From Terriglobia bacterium (GTDB lineage Bacteria > Acidobacteriota > Terriglobia > Terriglobales > Acidobacteriaceae), in NCBI GenBank assembly GCA_020072585.1, contig JAIQGL010000038.1:1-54736 (forward strand): a stretch of DNA of 54,736 nucleotides, given 5' to 3'. Each line of letters starts with the position of its first letter. The stretch's first letter is position 1. The notes below the pieces were generated by a model. The model searched no databases. It was not told the origin of the DNA and was given only the letters and a program-made list of their open reading frames with translations. The position numbers were made by a program, and so were the translations under genes. Positions 8,628 through 16,742 of the stretch are shown here, piece after piece.

Positions 8628-9806
8628 ATGGTATTTTCACCACAAGACGAACTCTTCATGCGCCAAGCCCTGGACCTTGCGCGCCGTGGCACCGGGCTTA
8701 CTTCACCAGGCGCGCGTGTGGGGGCCGTTGTCGTGGATAGCTCAGGCAATATCGCAGGCACGGGTTCCTACACGTTTGACGGCATCAAGCACGCAGAAAT
8801 ATTGGCGCTGGACCAGGCAGGCTCACGCGCGAATGGCAGCACGATCTATCTCAACCTTGAGCCTCACTGCCACCAGGGTCGCACTCCGCCATGTACGGAT
8901 GCGATCATTGCTGCCGGCATCAAGCGGGTAGTCGCAGCCATGGCAGACCCCAATCCCAAAGTTGCAGGCAAAGGTTTTGCCCAGCTGCGGGCAGCGGGAA
9001 TCACGGTTGAAACCGGGTTGTTTGAAACCGAGGCGCGCCGCATCAACGAAGCGTTCGCCCGGTACATACTCACGGGGCTGCCGCTGGTCACGGTAAAATC
9101 CGGTATGACCCTGGACGGCAAAATCGCTCCTCCTCCAGGGGACTCTTTGAACCCTTCAGCGCTGGGCGCAACCAGCGCCACGGGCGGCTGGATCACCAGC
9201 GTGGAGGCGCGCGCCCACGTGCAGGAACTGCGGCATGAGTCCGACGCCATCATGGTCGGTGTCGGCACCATCATTGCCGATGATCCGCTGCTTACGGACC
9301 GCACCGGGCTTCCGCGCCGCCGGCCTCTGCTGCGCGTAGTGCTTGATTCCCGCCTGCGCTGCCCGCTGGAATCGCGCCTGGTCAAAACCGCCAAGGATGA
9401 CGTGCTGATCTTCTGCTCGTTTGCGGAAGAGAACAAACGCCGCATGCTCGAGGAGCGCGGCATCCGTGTGGAGCAGGTCCCGCTCGGCTCCAGCAATGGC
9501 CGTCCTGACCTCACCCGGATCGCCGTGCGCCTGGGTGAACTGGAAATCACCGGCCTGCTCATTGAAGGCGGAGCGCTGGTAAACTGGGCAGCGCTTGCCG
9601 CGGGCATAGTGGACAAGGTTTTTCTGTATTACGCACCCAAAATTCTTGCCGGCGCCGGCTCGGTTCCCTTTGCCGGCGGCGAAGGGTTTCGCCGGCTGAG
9701 CGAGGCGGCACAGGTAAAGAACATCGTCCTGCATCGCTTTGGTGAAGATTTCGCGGTTGAGGGGTATTTGCGTGATCCTTACGCGCCCCTGGAGGCGCAC
9801 ATCTGA
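8628..9806 (+). CDS. ribD: Bifunctional riboflavin deaminase/reductase RibD
   Basis: The 392-residue enzyme carries out two consecutive riboflavin steps: deamination of the pyrimidine intermediate and NADPH-dependent reduction of the ribosyl side chain. The N-terminal deaminase domain has the HAE motif (H55, E57) and GRTPPCT with C89. The reductase domain follows from about residue 150, with VKSGMTLDGKIA at its start. At the second zinc position the usual EPC is replaced: the sequence reads EPHCHQGRTPPC, with His80 where Cys is normal and Cys81 one residue later. The stop overlaps the ribE start by one base (TGATG), so the two are coupled. Confidence 0.95.
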   Translation: MVFSPQDELFMRQALDLARRGTGLTSPGARVGAVVVDSSGNIAGTGSYTFDGIKHAEILALDQAGSRANGSTIYLNLEPHCHQGRTPPCTDAIIAAGIKRVVAAMADPNPKVAGKGFAQLRAAGITVETGLFETEARRINEAFARYILTGLPLVTVKSGMTLDGKIAPPPGDSLNPSALGATSATGGWITSVEARAHVQELRHESDAIMVGVGTIIADDPLLTDRTGLPRRRPLLRVVLDSRLRCPLESRLVKTAKDDVLIFCSFAEENKRRMLEERGIRVEQVPLGSSNGRPDLTRIAVRLGELEITGLLIEGGALVNWAALAAGIVDKVFLYYAPKILAGAGSVPFAGGEGFRRLSEAAQVKNIVLHRFGEDFAVEGYLRDPYAPLEAHI

Positions 9807-10462
9807 TGTTTACGGGGCTCATTCAGGAAACGGGCGAGATCGCCGGCATTGAATGGATGACCGGCCAGAACGGTGGATCGGTCACCCGCATCACCGTTAA
9901 GGCGCAGAATGTCCTTTCTGAATTAAAGACCGGTGACAGCATCGCTGTAAATGGCGTTTGCCTGACCGCGCTTGATATCCGTGAGCAGCAATTTTCTGCT
10001 GATCTGGCGGAGGAAACCCTGCGGCGCACATCTTTGCAGCGGCTGAAAGCAGGATTGCTGGTGAACCTGGAGCTGCCAACGCGTGCTCAAGACCGCATGG
10101 GCGGACACGTAGTGCAAGGCCATGTGGATGGCGTGGGCTCCATCGTCAGCCTGCAAAAGATCAAATATCGCGATGACTGGCGTCTGCTCATCGAACTACC
10201 CTCAGAGATCGCCCGGTATGTTGTTCCCCAGGGATCCATCACGGTGGAAGGCATTAGCCTGACGGTTGCCGCCATCGAAGGCAGCCGACTGGAGATTGCC
10301 ATCATCCCGCATACCTGGCAGTCCACCAACCTGCGCGCGCTGCGGCCGGGCGACCCCGTCAACATTGAAGTGGATGTCCTGGCAAAATATGCCGAGAAAC
10401 TCGCGTGCGGAAATCTTTCCCGCAAACTTGCGGTGGACGATCTGATCAGGCAGGGCTACTAA
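9806..10462 (+). CDS. ribE: Riboflavin synthase alpha subunit
   Basis: The 218-residue protein dismutates two molecules of 6,7-dimethyl-8-ribityllumazine to riboflavin and the pyrimidine precursor. It starts with the diagnostic MFTGLIQETGEI and has the two lumazine-binding repeats, the second beginning at about residue 98 with MGGHVVQGHVDG. Length is standard. Translation is coupled to ribD through a one-base overlap. A strong intrinsic terminator lies nine bases after its stop. Confidence 0.96.
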   Translation: MFTGLIQETGEIAGIEWMTGQNGGSVTRITVKAQNVLSELKTGDSIAVNGVCLTALDIREQQFSADLAEETLRRTSLQRLKAGLLVNLELPTRAQDRMGGHVVQGHVDGVGSIVSLQKIKYRDDWRLLIELPSEIARYVVPQGSITVEGISLTVAAIEGSRLEIAIIPHTWQSTNLRALRPGDPVNIEVDVLAKYAEKLACGNLSRKLAVDDLIRQGY

Positions 10463-10471
10463 CCGGAGCAA

Positions 10472-10510
10472 AAAAGATCAGCACGCCAGATTCGACTGTG
10501 CTGATCTTTT
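10472..10510 (+). terminator. Intrinsic terminator after ribE
   Basis: A perfect 13-base stem, AAAAGATCAGCAC at 10472-10484 and GTGCTGATCTTTT at 10498-10510, encloses a 13-base loop. The right arm ends in four T residues. The hairpin starts nine bases after the ribE stop and should end the ribD-ribE transcript. The symmetric A and T runs mean it could act on either strand. Confidence 0.8.
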
Positions 10511-10570
10511 GCGAAGCGCAAGGAGGGGTCGGTGCGCTTCCAAACTTGTTGCAGGAAAGTAATCCGGCTA

Positions 10571-10666
10571 TCAGGCATTACCGGTGGCCGCTAAAAACAC
10601 ATAAAGCAGTGCCGTCGCGAGTGCCGCCCAGATGCGAAAATCTTTGAACTGTTGTATTTCGCTCAT
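10571..10666 (-). CDS. Possible 31-residue single-pass membrane peptide
   Basis: A small open frame reads from an ATG at 10666. AAAGGA lies about nine bases upstream and the C-terminal half is a hydrophobic helix (FRIWAALATALLYVFLAAT). The N-terminal part is polar with two basic residues. No homologue is recognised. The frame is isolated between the ribE terminator and a non-coding stretch. It could be chance; the combination of ribosome binding site and membrane helix is the only support. Confidence 0.3.
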   Translation of the reverse strand: MSEIQQFKDFRIWAALATALLYVFLAATGNA

Positions 10667-11097
10667 CTCGTCTTGTCCTTTCATCCCAAAATTTGGATGG
10701 GGGAGGACCCACAATCTACTGACCGTGCCGCAGATTGTGGAGAGGCTAAACCGACTGGCAACACTTGAAAACCTACGCTCCAAGTGACGGAAAATCGGCT
10801 ACCAGTGCGATAATGCGCGCTCCCGGCTCTGGAAAAAATTAAAGGGGGATTAAAGTCTCTAATTCGCTGGGCTTTTCAGATGAACCGCTTATCCCATTGT
10901 CAAAAGGGCTTTTACGCAATATCTCGTTTATACTTACACCCCTCATTCTTATTGGTACTCATTTTGTAAATGGCCTGGCTTAGGCTCAACAACAAATGTG
11001 GGACAAAGCATGTATCTGGTTTGGACGAACTACCGCTGGAGCGCTGTTTTACGCGATGATGGCAGGCGCGTGGCGGATAGCAGGTAAGGAGGCTGGA
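10667..11097. other. Intergenic region before the membrane protein
   Basis: No gene is seen here. A promoter-like pair facing right, TTGTCA at 10897-10902 and TATCTC at 10920-10925 with 17 bases between, precedes the next gene. A second -10-like TATACT follows at about 10930. These are weak matches and may be chance. An upstream in-frame ATG at 10996 exists but is less well supported than the start at 11098. Confidence 0.35.
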
Positions 11098-12447
11098 ATG
11101 GGATATTTTGTGGTGGCTAGCGCCACCTTGTTGGCTCTTCTAGTTTTGTTTTGCATCGGTTACTTCGTTAAAGCGAGCCCGGACGCTCCCTCGCATGACG
11201 CCGAGGATATGCCTCTGCCGCTCCGCAGAATTCTGATCGCTTACTTCCTGGTTCTTGGAGCTCTTCTGATCGGACTTCTTATCGACCTTAACATGGTGGA
11301 TTTTCCGGAGACCGCAGTCTCCGTAGACATCACACCGCCGCCGGTAGCATTAAACCCGGCAGCAGCCGCCAACGCCAAATCTGATACCTCTACGGCAAAG
11401 TCGCCTGAAGCCGCCCCATCAGCCCAAAGTAAAGCGCAAGCTCCGGCCTCTGGTTCCGCCGCCCCCGCCGCCGCAAATGACTCGGCAGGAAAAGCATCCG
11501 GCACTCCGGTGGTTCTTCAGGTTATCCCTCGGACTACAGCGGGAAATGCGCCTACGACTTATTTCGCGGTTTTCGGCAGCAACCTGGGAAGTACGACAAT
11601 CCGATTCAATGGGCGTGAGCGGAATACGCTGCACATTAGCTCCACCCTCCTGGAGGCCCAGCCTGAAACAGCGGACATTGTGGGGAGAGGAACCATCACC
11701 GTTGATGTGATTTCCCACCGCGCGAAACCTGATGACGTGGGGACTGTCGAGGGCCAGATATCCAACAGCATCATCGTACCTATTGAGAAACCGATAGCTC
11801 CTCTCAACCTGGGCTACTGGCGTCCTTCCATCACGCGGGAAACCCAGTTACTGCTCATTGTCTTACTGGCGGGCGCTTTAGGCTGCATGGTCCACGCCCT
11901 GAGGTCTATCACGGTTTTCATTGGAAACCGCGCTGCGGTTACCAGTTGGTTCTGGTGGTATATCACCAGGCCTTTGCTGGGAATGGCACTGGCGCTCATC
12001 TTCTATGCCGTGTTGCGGGGCGGCTTCCTGGCGGGCTCGCCAGCCGATGCCAAAGTGGTAAGTCCGTTCGGCGTCCTGGCGATCGGCGCGTTGGTCGGCA
12101 TGTTCACCGAAAAAGCGTCGAATAAACTGGCTGACGTCTTCGGCACACTATTCCAGTCGAAGGCAGACGAGGCCAGTAAGGACAAGCTGAAAAAGGTATC
12201 GATTAAAACAAGCTCGCTACCCGACGGCAAGGTGGGCAGCGTTTACAACCTGCAACTTGAGGCAACGGACGGCAGCACGCCGTACACATGGACGGTTACC
12301 GGACTTCCAGCCGGTCTAACCGTGGATTCAAAAACCGGCATTATCAGTGGAACTCCGACCGGAGCATCAGCTACAAGCTCGGTCAAGATCGTAGTGAAAG
12401 ATACTTCCGGCGATACTGATACAAAGACGCTGCCGCTGGTGACCTAG
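11098..12447 (+). CDS. Multi-pass membrane protein with two Ig-like domains
   Basis: I chose the ATG at 11098 because AAGGAGG lies five bases before it; an in-frame ATG at 10996 would add 34 residues. The 449-residue product has two N-terminal membrane segments, an Ala/Pro-rich linker, an IPT-like domain (around the phrase TTYFAVFGSNLGSTTIRFNG), three further hydrophobic segments, and a C-terminal putative Ig domain of the He_PIG type (GLPAGLTVDSKTGIISGTP). Family and role are unknown. The layout suggests two soluble Ig folds on loops or tails of a membrane anchor. It converges on the hopanoid cluster, leaving 15 bases between stops. Confidence 0.7.
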   Translation: MGYFVVASATLLALLVLFCIGYFVKASPDAPSHDAEDMPLPLRRILIAYFLVLGALLIGLLIDLNMVDFPETAVSVDITPPPVALNPAAAANAKSDTSTAKSPEAAPSAQSKAQAPASGSAAPAAANDSAGKASGTPVVLQVIPRTTAGNAPTTYFAVFGSNLGSTTIRFNGRERNTLHISSTLLEAQPETADIVGRGTITVDVISHRAKPDDVGTVEGQISNSIIVPIEKPIAPLNLGYWRPSITRETQLLLIVLLAGALGCMVHALRSITVFIGNRAAVTSWFWWYITRPLLGMALALIFYAVLRGGFLAGSPADAKVVSPFGVLAIGALVGMFTEKASNKLADVFGTLFQSKADEASKDKLKKVSIKTSSLPDGKVGSVYNLQLEATDGSTPYTWTVTGLPAGLTVDSKTGIISGTPTGASATSSVKIVVKDTSGDTDTKTLPLVT

Positions 12448-12462
12448 GCTGAAATTTACTTA

Positions 12463-13875
12463 TCAGCCTTTACTGGTGCCAAAAAGTTTTGCCAGGCCGG
12501 TTGCGGGCAGGTCTGGCACAACAAATCTGCGCCGCTGGCCCAGGCTTTCCGTTAATGCCTCTGCGGCCAGGTATCCGCTGCGCACAGCGCCTTCCATCGT
12601 CGCCGGCCACCCGGTTGCGGTCCAGTCGCCGGCCAGAAAAACACGCGGCCATTGCGTCCTTGTCTGCGGACGATATTTGTCAAGGCCGGGAAGAATCGCA
12701 TACGTCGCATAGATCTCTTTGATCACAGCGGCTTTGACGACTTTAGCTTCTTTGACCAGGGGAAAGAACTCGGCCAGCTCGCGCGTAGCCAGTTCCAGAA
12801 TTTCTTCACGCGACCTTTGCACCAATGACTTTGACGCACTCACGACCAGCTCAACGTAGCTGCCGGAGCCGGTATTTTCTCTGATCTCATGGAACTTTGA
12901 TTTGTGGAACATCCACTGGATCGTTCGGTCCAGCAGCACCGCGTGCGGCAGCGCCGTAATCTCACGGTCAAACCACAGATGGATTCCTGTAATCGGCGAA
13001 CTTTCAAAGTGCGCCAGCTGCTGCTTGATCGGCTCCGCGGCGGCATCCGCGGGCAGAATACCGCCGGCAGTCTGAAACGGCGCTGCAACAACAACATAAT
13101 CAAACTGCTGCTCACCCGCAGGGCCCATCACACCCACGCTGTTTTCCTTCAGTCCAATCGCTGTCACTGCCGACCGCAACTGTACCTGGCCGCCGCGCGC
13201 GCGAATATACTCAACCGCGCTTCCATATAAATCGGACAGCGGAATGCTTGGCAGCCCCATTCTTCCCGCCGCTGCGGATTTCATGAACGACTCACGAAAG
13301 ACCTGCGCGGCGTAACGCACGGAAATGCGGTCCAGATCTTCATTGAGCGCGCTCACCAGGACGGTTTTCCAGAACCGTTCTATCGCCTGTTTTGTCTGCT
13401 TGTTTCTACGGAGCCAGGAGAGAAAATCTTCGTCAGAGTCGCCGGGCAGGCCGCGGCTCATCTCTGCCATGGCCCGTGCAATGGCCAGCTTGTCCTTCAT
13501 GTTGAGCATTTTCGCGCTCAAAAATGCCGGGACATTGTGCATCGGTGCGGGCAGAAAGGAAGGCGCCATCCGGCTTGCGGCTCCACCCGGTTCAATGAAC
13601 GTAAGCTCGTCAAACCAGCGGATTTTTTCGCTCACTCCCAGGCATTCATAGAAGTGAATGAGGTTGGTGCAGCAACCAAGCAATACGTGTTGACAGTTGT
13701 CCACCACCTCGCCTGTCCCCGGGTGCTCGTAAGAGGACGCTCTGCCACCCACGTACGGCCGCCGCTCGAAAAGGGTGACACGCAGGCCCGCATCAGCGAG
13801 CGCACAGCCTGCGGCCAGGCCGGCAAGCCCGCCGCCGACAATTGCGACGGCTTTTTTTTGTGTATCAACACTCAT
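12463..13875 (-). CDS. hpnE: Hydroxysqualene dehydroxylase HpnE
   Basis: The 470-residue flavoprotein reduces hydroxysqualene to squalene, the last step of the HpnCDE route. The N-terminal FAD motif GGGLAGLAAGCALADAG is at about residues 14-30, followed by the family phrase VGGRASSYEHPGTGEVVDN. The C-terminal flavin motif FLAGDWTATGWPATMEGA is also present. Its start overlaps the hpnD stop by four bases. It is the last gene of the cluster and converges with the membrane-protein gene. Clear member of the amine oxidase/phytoene desaturase superfamily. Confidence 0.93.
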   Translation of the reverse strand: MSVDTQKKAVAIVGGGLAGLAAGCALADAGLRVTLFERRPYVGGRASSYEHPGTGEVVDNCQHVLLGCCTNLIHFYECLGVSEKIRWFDELTFIEPGGAASRMAPSFLPAPMHNVPAFLSAKMLNMKDKLAIARAMAEMSRGLPGDSDEDFLSWLRRNKQTKQAIERFWKTVLVSALNEDLDRISVRYAAQVFRESFMKSAAAGRMGLPSIPLSDLYGSAVEYIRARGGQVQLRSAVTAIGLKENSVGVMGPAGEQQFDYVVVAAPFQTAGGILPADAAAEPIKQQLAHFESSPITGIHLWFDREITALPHAVLLDRTIQWMFHKSKFHEIRENTGSGSYVELVVSASKSLVQRSREEILELATRELAEFFPLVKEAKVVKAAVIKEIYATYAILPGLDKYRPQTRTQWPRVFLAGDWTATGWPATMEGAVRSGYLAAEALTESLGQRRRFVVPDLPATGLAKLFGTSKG

Positions 13876-14768
13876 ACGATGCGGCGCAGGAACCCGCGAG
13901 AAAGGATTTTGAGTTTTTCCCAGGTGGTTAAACGGACGCGCTCGGTGAGTACATCATAATTGCGGCCGGTAATTTTCTGGAGCAGCTGGCTGTAGATTTC
14001 CACCAGGACCCATAATGCCGCGCGGCTGTCTTCTTCAATCAGTTCCATCAGCCATTTGGCCGACTCATAATATTTCCGCGCACGTTCCGCCTCAAACTCC
14101 AGTGCGGGCCGCAACTGCTGCGCCTGCGCCGGATTTGTAAGCAACGCCGGAGAAAAATCGGCAGCGGAAAGATTGGACCGCGCCAGATCTTCTTCGGGTA
14201 TATAAATGCGGCCCATGGACGCATCTTCTTTTATGTCGCGAATGATGTTAGTCAGCTGGAACGCCAGTCCGCAGTCTTCCGCCAAAAATTCCGCCTTGCT
14301 GTCTTCATATCCAAAAATACGGATGCAAACCAGGCCAACCACAGAGGCAACGTAGTAGCAGTAGTGCTTAAGGTCCTCAAAGGTCCGGCAGACCAGCGCG
14401 GGCTGGTCCGGCACGGAAGGAATCTCCAGGTCCAGGCTGGTGCCGTACACCAGCTTTTCAAAAAGTTCAGGCGGAATTTTGAATTTTTGCTGCGCATCGC
14501 CCAGAGCCATCAGCACAGGGTCATCGGTCGATTTGCCGGCAAAGACGGCCTTAGCGGCATCCAGCCATTCGCCCATTTTCTGTCTCTTCTGCTGCGGATC
14601 ACCACCGGGCTCGTCGGAAATATCGTCGGCATGGCGCATAAACGCATACACCGCGCTCAACGCATTGCGCTTTTCTGACGGCAATACCATGAAACCGTAA
14701 TAAAAGTTCTTGGCCGCGCGACGTGAAATACCCCGGCAAACCGCATACGCATGACTGAGCTGGTTCAC
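13872..14768 (-). CDS. hpnD: Presqualene diphosphate synthase HpnD
   Basis: The 298-residue enzyme condenses two farnesyl diphosphates to presqualene diphosphate. Both aspartate-rich motifs of trans-isoprenyl synthases are present: HADDISDE with D48, D49 and D52, and NIIRDIKEDASMGRIY further on. It overlaps hpnC upstream and hpnE downstream by four bases each, so the three squalene genes are translationally coupled in the order C, D, E. Confidence 0.94.
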   Translation of the reverse strand: MNQLSHAYAVCRGISRRAAKNFYYGFMVLPSEKRNALSAVYAFMRHADDISDEPGGDPQQKRQKMGEWLDAAKAVFAGKSTDDPVLMALGDAQQKFKIPPELFEKLVYGTSLDLEIPSVPDQPALVCRTFEDLKHYCYYVASVVGLVCIRIFGYEDSKAEFLAEDCGLAFQLTNIIRDIKEDASMGRIYIPEEDLARSNLSAADFSPALLTNPAQAQQLRPALEFEAERARKYYESAKWLMELIEEDSRAALWVLVEIYSQLLQKITGRNYDVLTERVRLTTWEKLKILSRGFLRRIV

Positions 14769-15697
14769 AGAAGCTTACCCGCCACGGCGCGCGCCAACAG
14801 CAGGAGCTTGCGGGGTTTTGTAATCACAGGGCGTGAGCTGAGGACATCAAAATGCTTGCGTTCAATGGCCCGCAGGATCTCCTGTCCGCCCCGGCTGAAC
14901 AGCTCAAGGTCAATGGCCAGTTCGCGATTGACCAGCTTTATCAGCGGCAGACCGCGCTCAAACCATTCGCGCGCGCGCTCAACTTCAAATTTCATCATGG
15001 CGAGAAACGGCTGTGTCGCCCGGCGCTGCGCAATGTCTTCCCCGGTAACGCCAAAGCGGCGCAGGTCTTCCAGAGGCAGGTAGATGCGGCCCTTACCGTA
15101 GTCGACAAAAACGTCTTGCCAGAAATTTGCCAGTTGCAAGGCGGTGCAGGTGTAGTCAGAAAGTTGCTGCCGCTCGGCATCAGCATAGCCGCAGAGATAG
15201 AGTACCAGATGCCCCACGGGGTTCGCCGAGTAGCGGCAATAGCCAAGCACGTCATTGAAAGTTTCAAAACGTGTGACGGTCTGGTCCTGGCGGAAAGCAA
15301 TCAGCAGGTCAGAAAATTCATGCCTGGGAATGCCGCACTGGGCCACGGTTTCAGCCAGCGCGACAAATACCGGATGCTTCGGCGACCCCGCGTAACAGGC
15401 ATCCAGTTCCGTCTCCCACTGATCCAGCAGTTCCAGCGATTGCTGCGGGTTTCCTACTTCATCACCCAGATCATCGGAGATCCGGCAATAAGCATAAACA
15501 TTATAGAAATGCTGGCGCAGTCGCTTGGGCAGAAACCACGTTGCCACGGAAAAATTTTCGTAATGTGTTTTTGCCAGCCGCTCACAATAAGCACGCGCCT
15601 CATCCAGGGACGGGGCCGTGGCCGGAATGCGGTACGACTCCGGCAGCGCGTTCCATCCCAGCGGCATGGACGAAGTGCTTGTACGCGATACTGACAT
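14765..15697 (-). CDS. hpnC: Hydroxysqualene synthase HpnC
   Basis: The 310-residue enzyme converts presqualene diphosphate to hydroxysqualene. It is a squalene/phytoene-synthase-fold protein with RISDDLGDE as the first metal-binding motif and NFWQDVFVDYGKGRIY as the second. It starts two bases after the stop of the upstream dehydrogenase gene and overlaps hpnD by four bases. Similarity of position and fold to hpnD fits the usual hpnC-hpnD pair. Confidence 0.93.
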   Translation of the reverse strand: MSVSRTSTSSMPLGWNALPESYRIPATAPSLDEARAYCERLAKTHYENFSVATWFLPKRLRQHFYNVYAYCRISDDLGDEVGNPQQSLELLDQWETELDACYAGSPKHPVFVALAETVAQCGIPRHEFSDLLIAFRQDQTVTRFETFNDVLGYCRYSANPVGHLVLYLCGYADAERQQLSDYTCTALQLANFWQDVFVDYGKGRIYLPLEDLRRFGVTGEDIAQRRATQPFLAMMKFEVERAREWFERGLPLIKLVNRELAIDLELFSRGGQEILRAIERKHFDVLSSRPVITKPRKLLLLARAVAGKLL

Positions 15698-15699
15698 GA

Positions 15700-16734
15700 T
15701 CAGTGGCCGGGTATGATGGCCGTTTTAATCTGGCTCCCGCGGTCCAGCATCTGTTGCAGGACCTGCTTCAGTTTGGAGAGCGGCGCCTCACCCGTAACAT
15801 AGTCAGTGCTCTTGACGTTCTTTTCCGCGATCAAGGAGAACGCCTTACGCACGGTCTGTGGCGTGTGGTGGAACGTTGCTTTCAGGGTGATTTCAGAATA
15901 GTGCAGCCGGTTGGTATCCAGTTCAACCTTGGTGCCGCTGGCGCATCCTCCAAAGAAATTGACTACGCCGCCGCGACGCACCATTTCCACGGCCCATTGC
16001 CACGTTTGTGGCCGGCCCACGGCTTCAATCACAATATCGGACCCGCGGCCCTCTGTCACGCCGATGACTCTATCGATCGGATCATTCGTTTTCCCGACCT
16101 GCACAACCTCGTCCGCGCCAAATCTTTTCGCCGCAGTTACCTGCTCGCCCCGCTTGACCACGGCGATCACCTTGCATCCCGTCAGTTTGGCTACCTGTAC
16201 CAGCATGAGACCCAGCGGTCCTGCTCCGATAATGGTGACGGTATCTCCGATGTCCGCGCCTGTTTCCTGCAATCCGCGCAACGCGCAGGCCAGCGGCTCA
16301 GTCATGGCCGCGGCTTCAAAACTCACGTCGTCCGGCAGCGCCAGCATATTGGTCTCAACAATGCGGCGGGGGATCTTGATGTATTCGGCATATGCGCCGT
16401 TGTTGAACAAAAGATCTTCGCAGATGTTTTCCTGGTGCTTCAGGCAATAAAAGCACGACCCACAAGGAGCAGAGTTCAGGGCAACAACCTTCATGCCGCG
16501 GCGGAAATCACGCACGCCGGGGCCAACTTCCTCAATTACGCCGGAAAGCTCATGCCCGAACAGTGCCGGCGGCACAATCATGCGCGCGTGATAACCGCGC
16601 TGATAGACCTTAAGATCGGTTCCGCACGTAAGCGCCACATTCACCTTGACCAGCACTTCGCCGGTCTCCAGCGTTGGAATGGGTACCTTTTCAATCTTGA
16701 TGTCCTCTTTGCCATAGAGGACCGCAGCTGTCAT
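15700..16734 (-). CDS. Zinc-dependent alcohol dehydrogenase (hopanoid cluster)
   Basis: The 344-residue protein belongs to the medium-chain dehydrogenases. Visible are the catalytic zinc ligands in CGTD and GHE, a four-cysteine structural zinc loop (PCGSCFYCLKHQENIC), and the Rossmann motif GAGPLGLMLVQ. The ATG at 16734 is preferred over an in-frame TTG at 16746 because AAAGGA lies just upstream of the ATG. Substrate is unknown. It is paired with the dehydrogenase gene upstream and lies between it and hpnC. The context suggests oxidation or reduction of a hopanoid side chain or its sugar donor; that is inference. Confidence 0.85.
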   Translation of the reverse strand: MTAAVLYGKEDIKIEKVPIPTLETGEVLVKVNVALTCGTDLKVYQRGYHARMIVPPALFGHELSGVIEEVGPGVRDFRRGMKVVALNSAPCGSCFYCLKHQENICEDLLFNNGAYAEYIKIPRRIVETNMLALPDDVSFEAAAMTEPLACALRGLQETGADIGDTVTIIGAGPLGLMLVQVAKLTGCKVIAVVKRGEQVTAAKRFGADEVVQVGKTNDPIDRVIGVTEGRGSDIVIEAVGRPQTWQWAVEMVRRGGVVNFFGGCASGTKVELDTNRLHYSEITLKATFHHTPQTVRKAFSLIAEKNVKSTDYVTGEAPLSKLKQVLQQMLDRGSQIKTAIIPGH

Positions 16735-16742
16735 TTGTCCTT

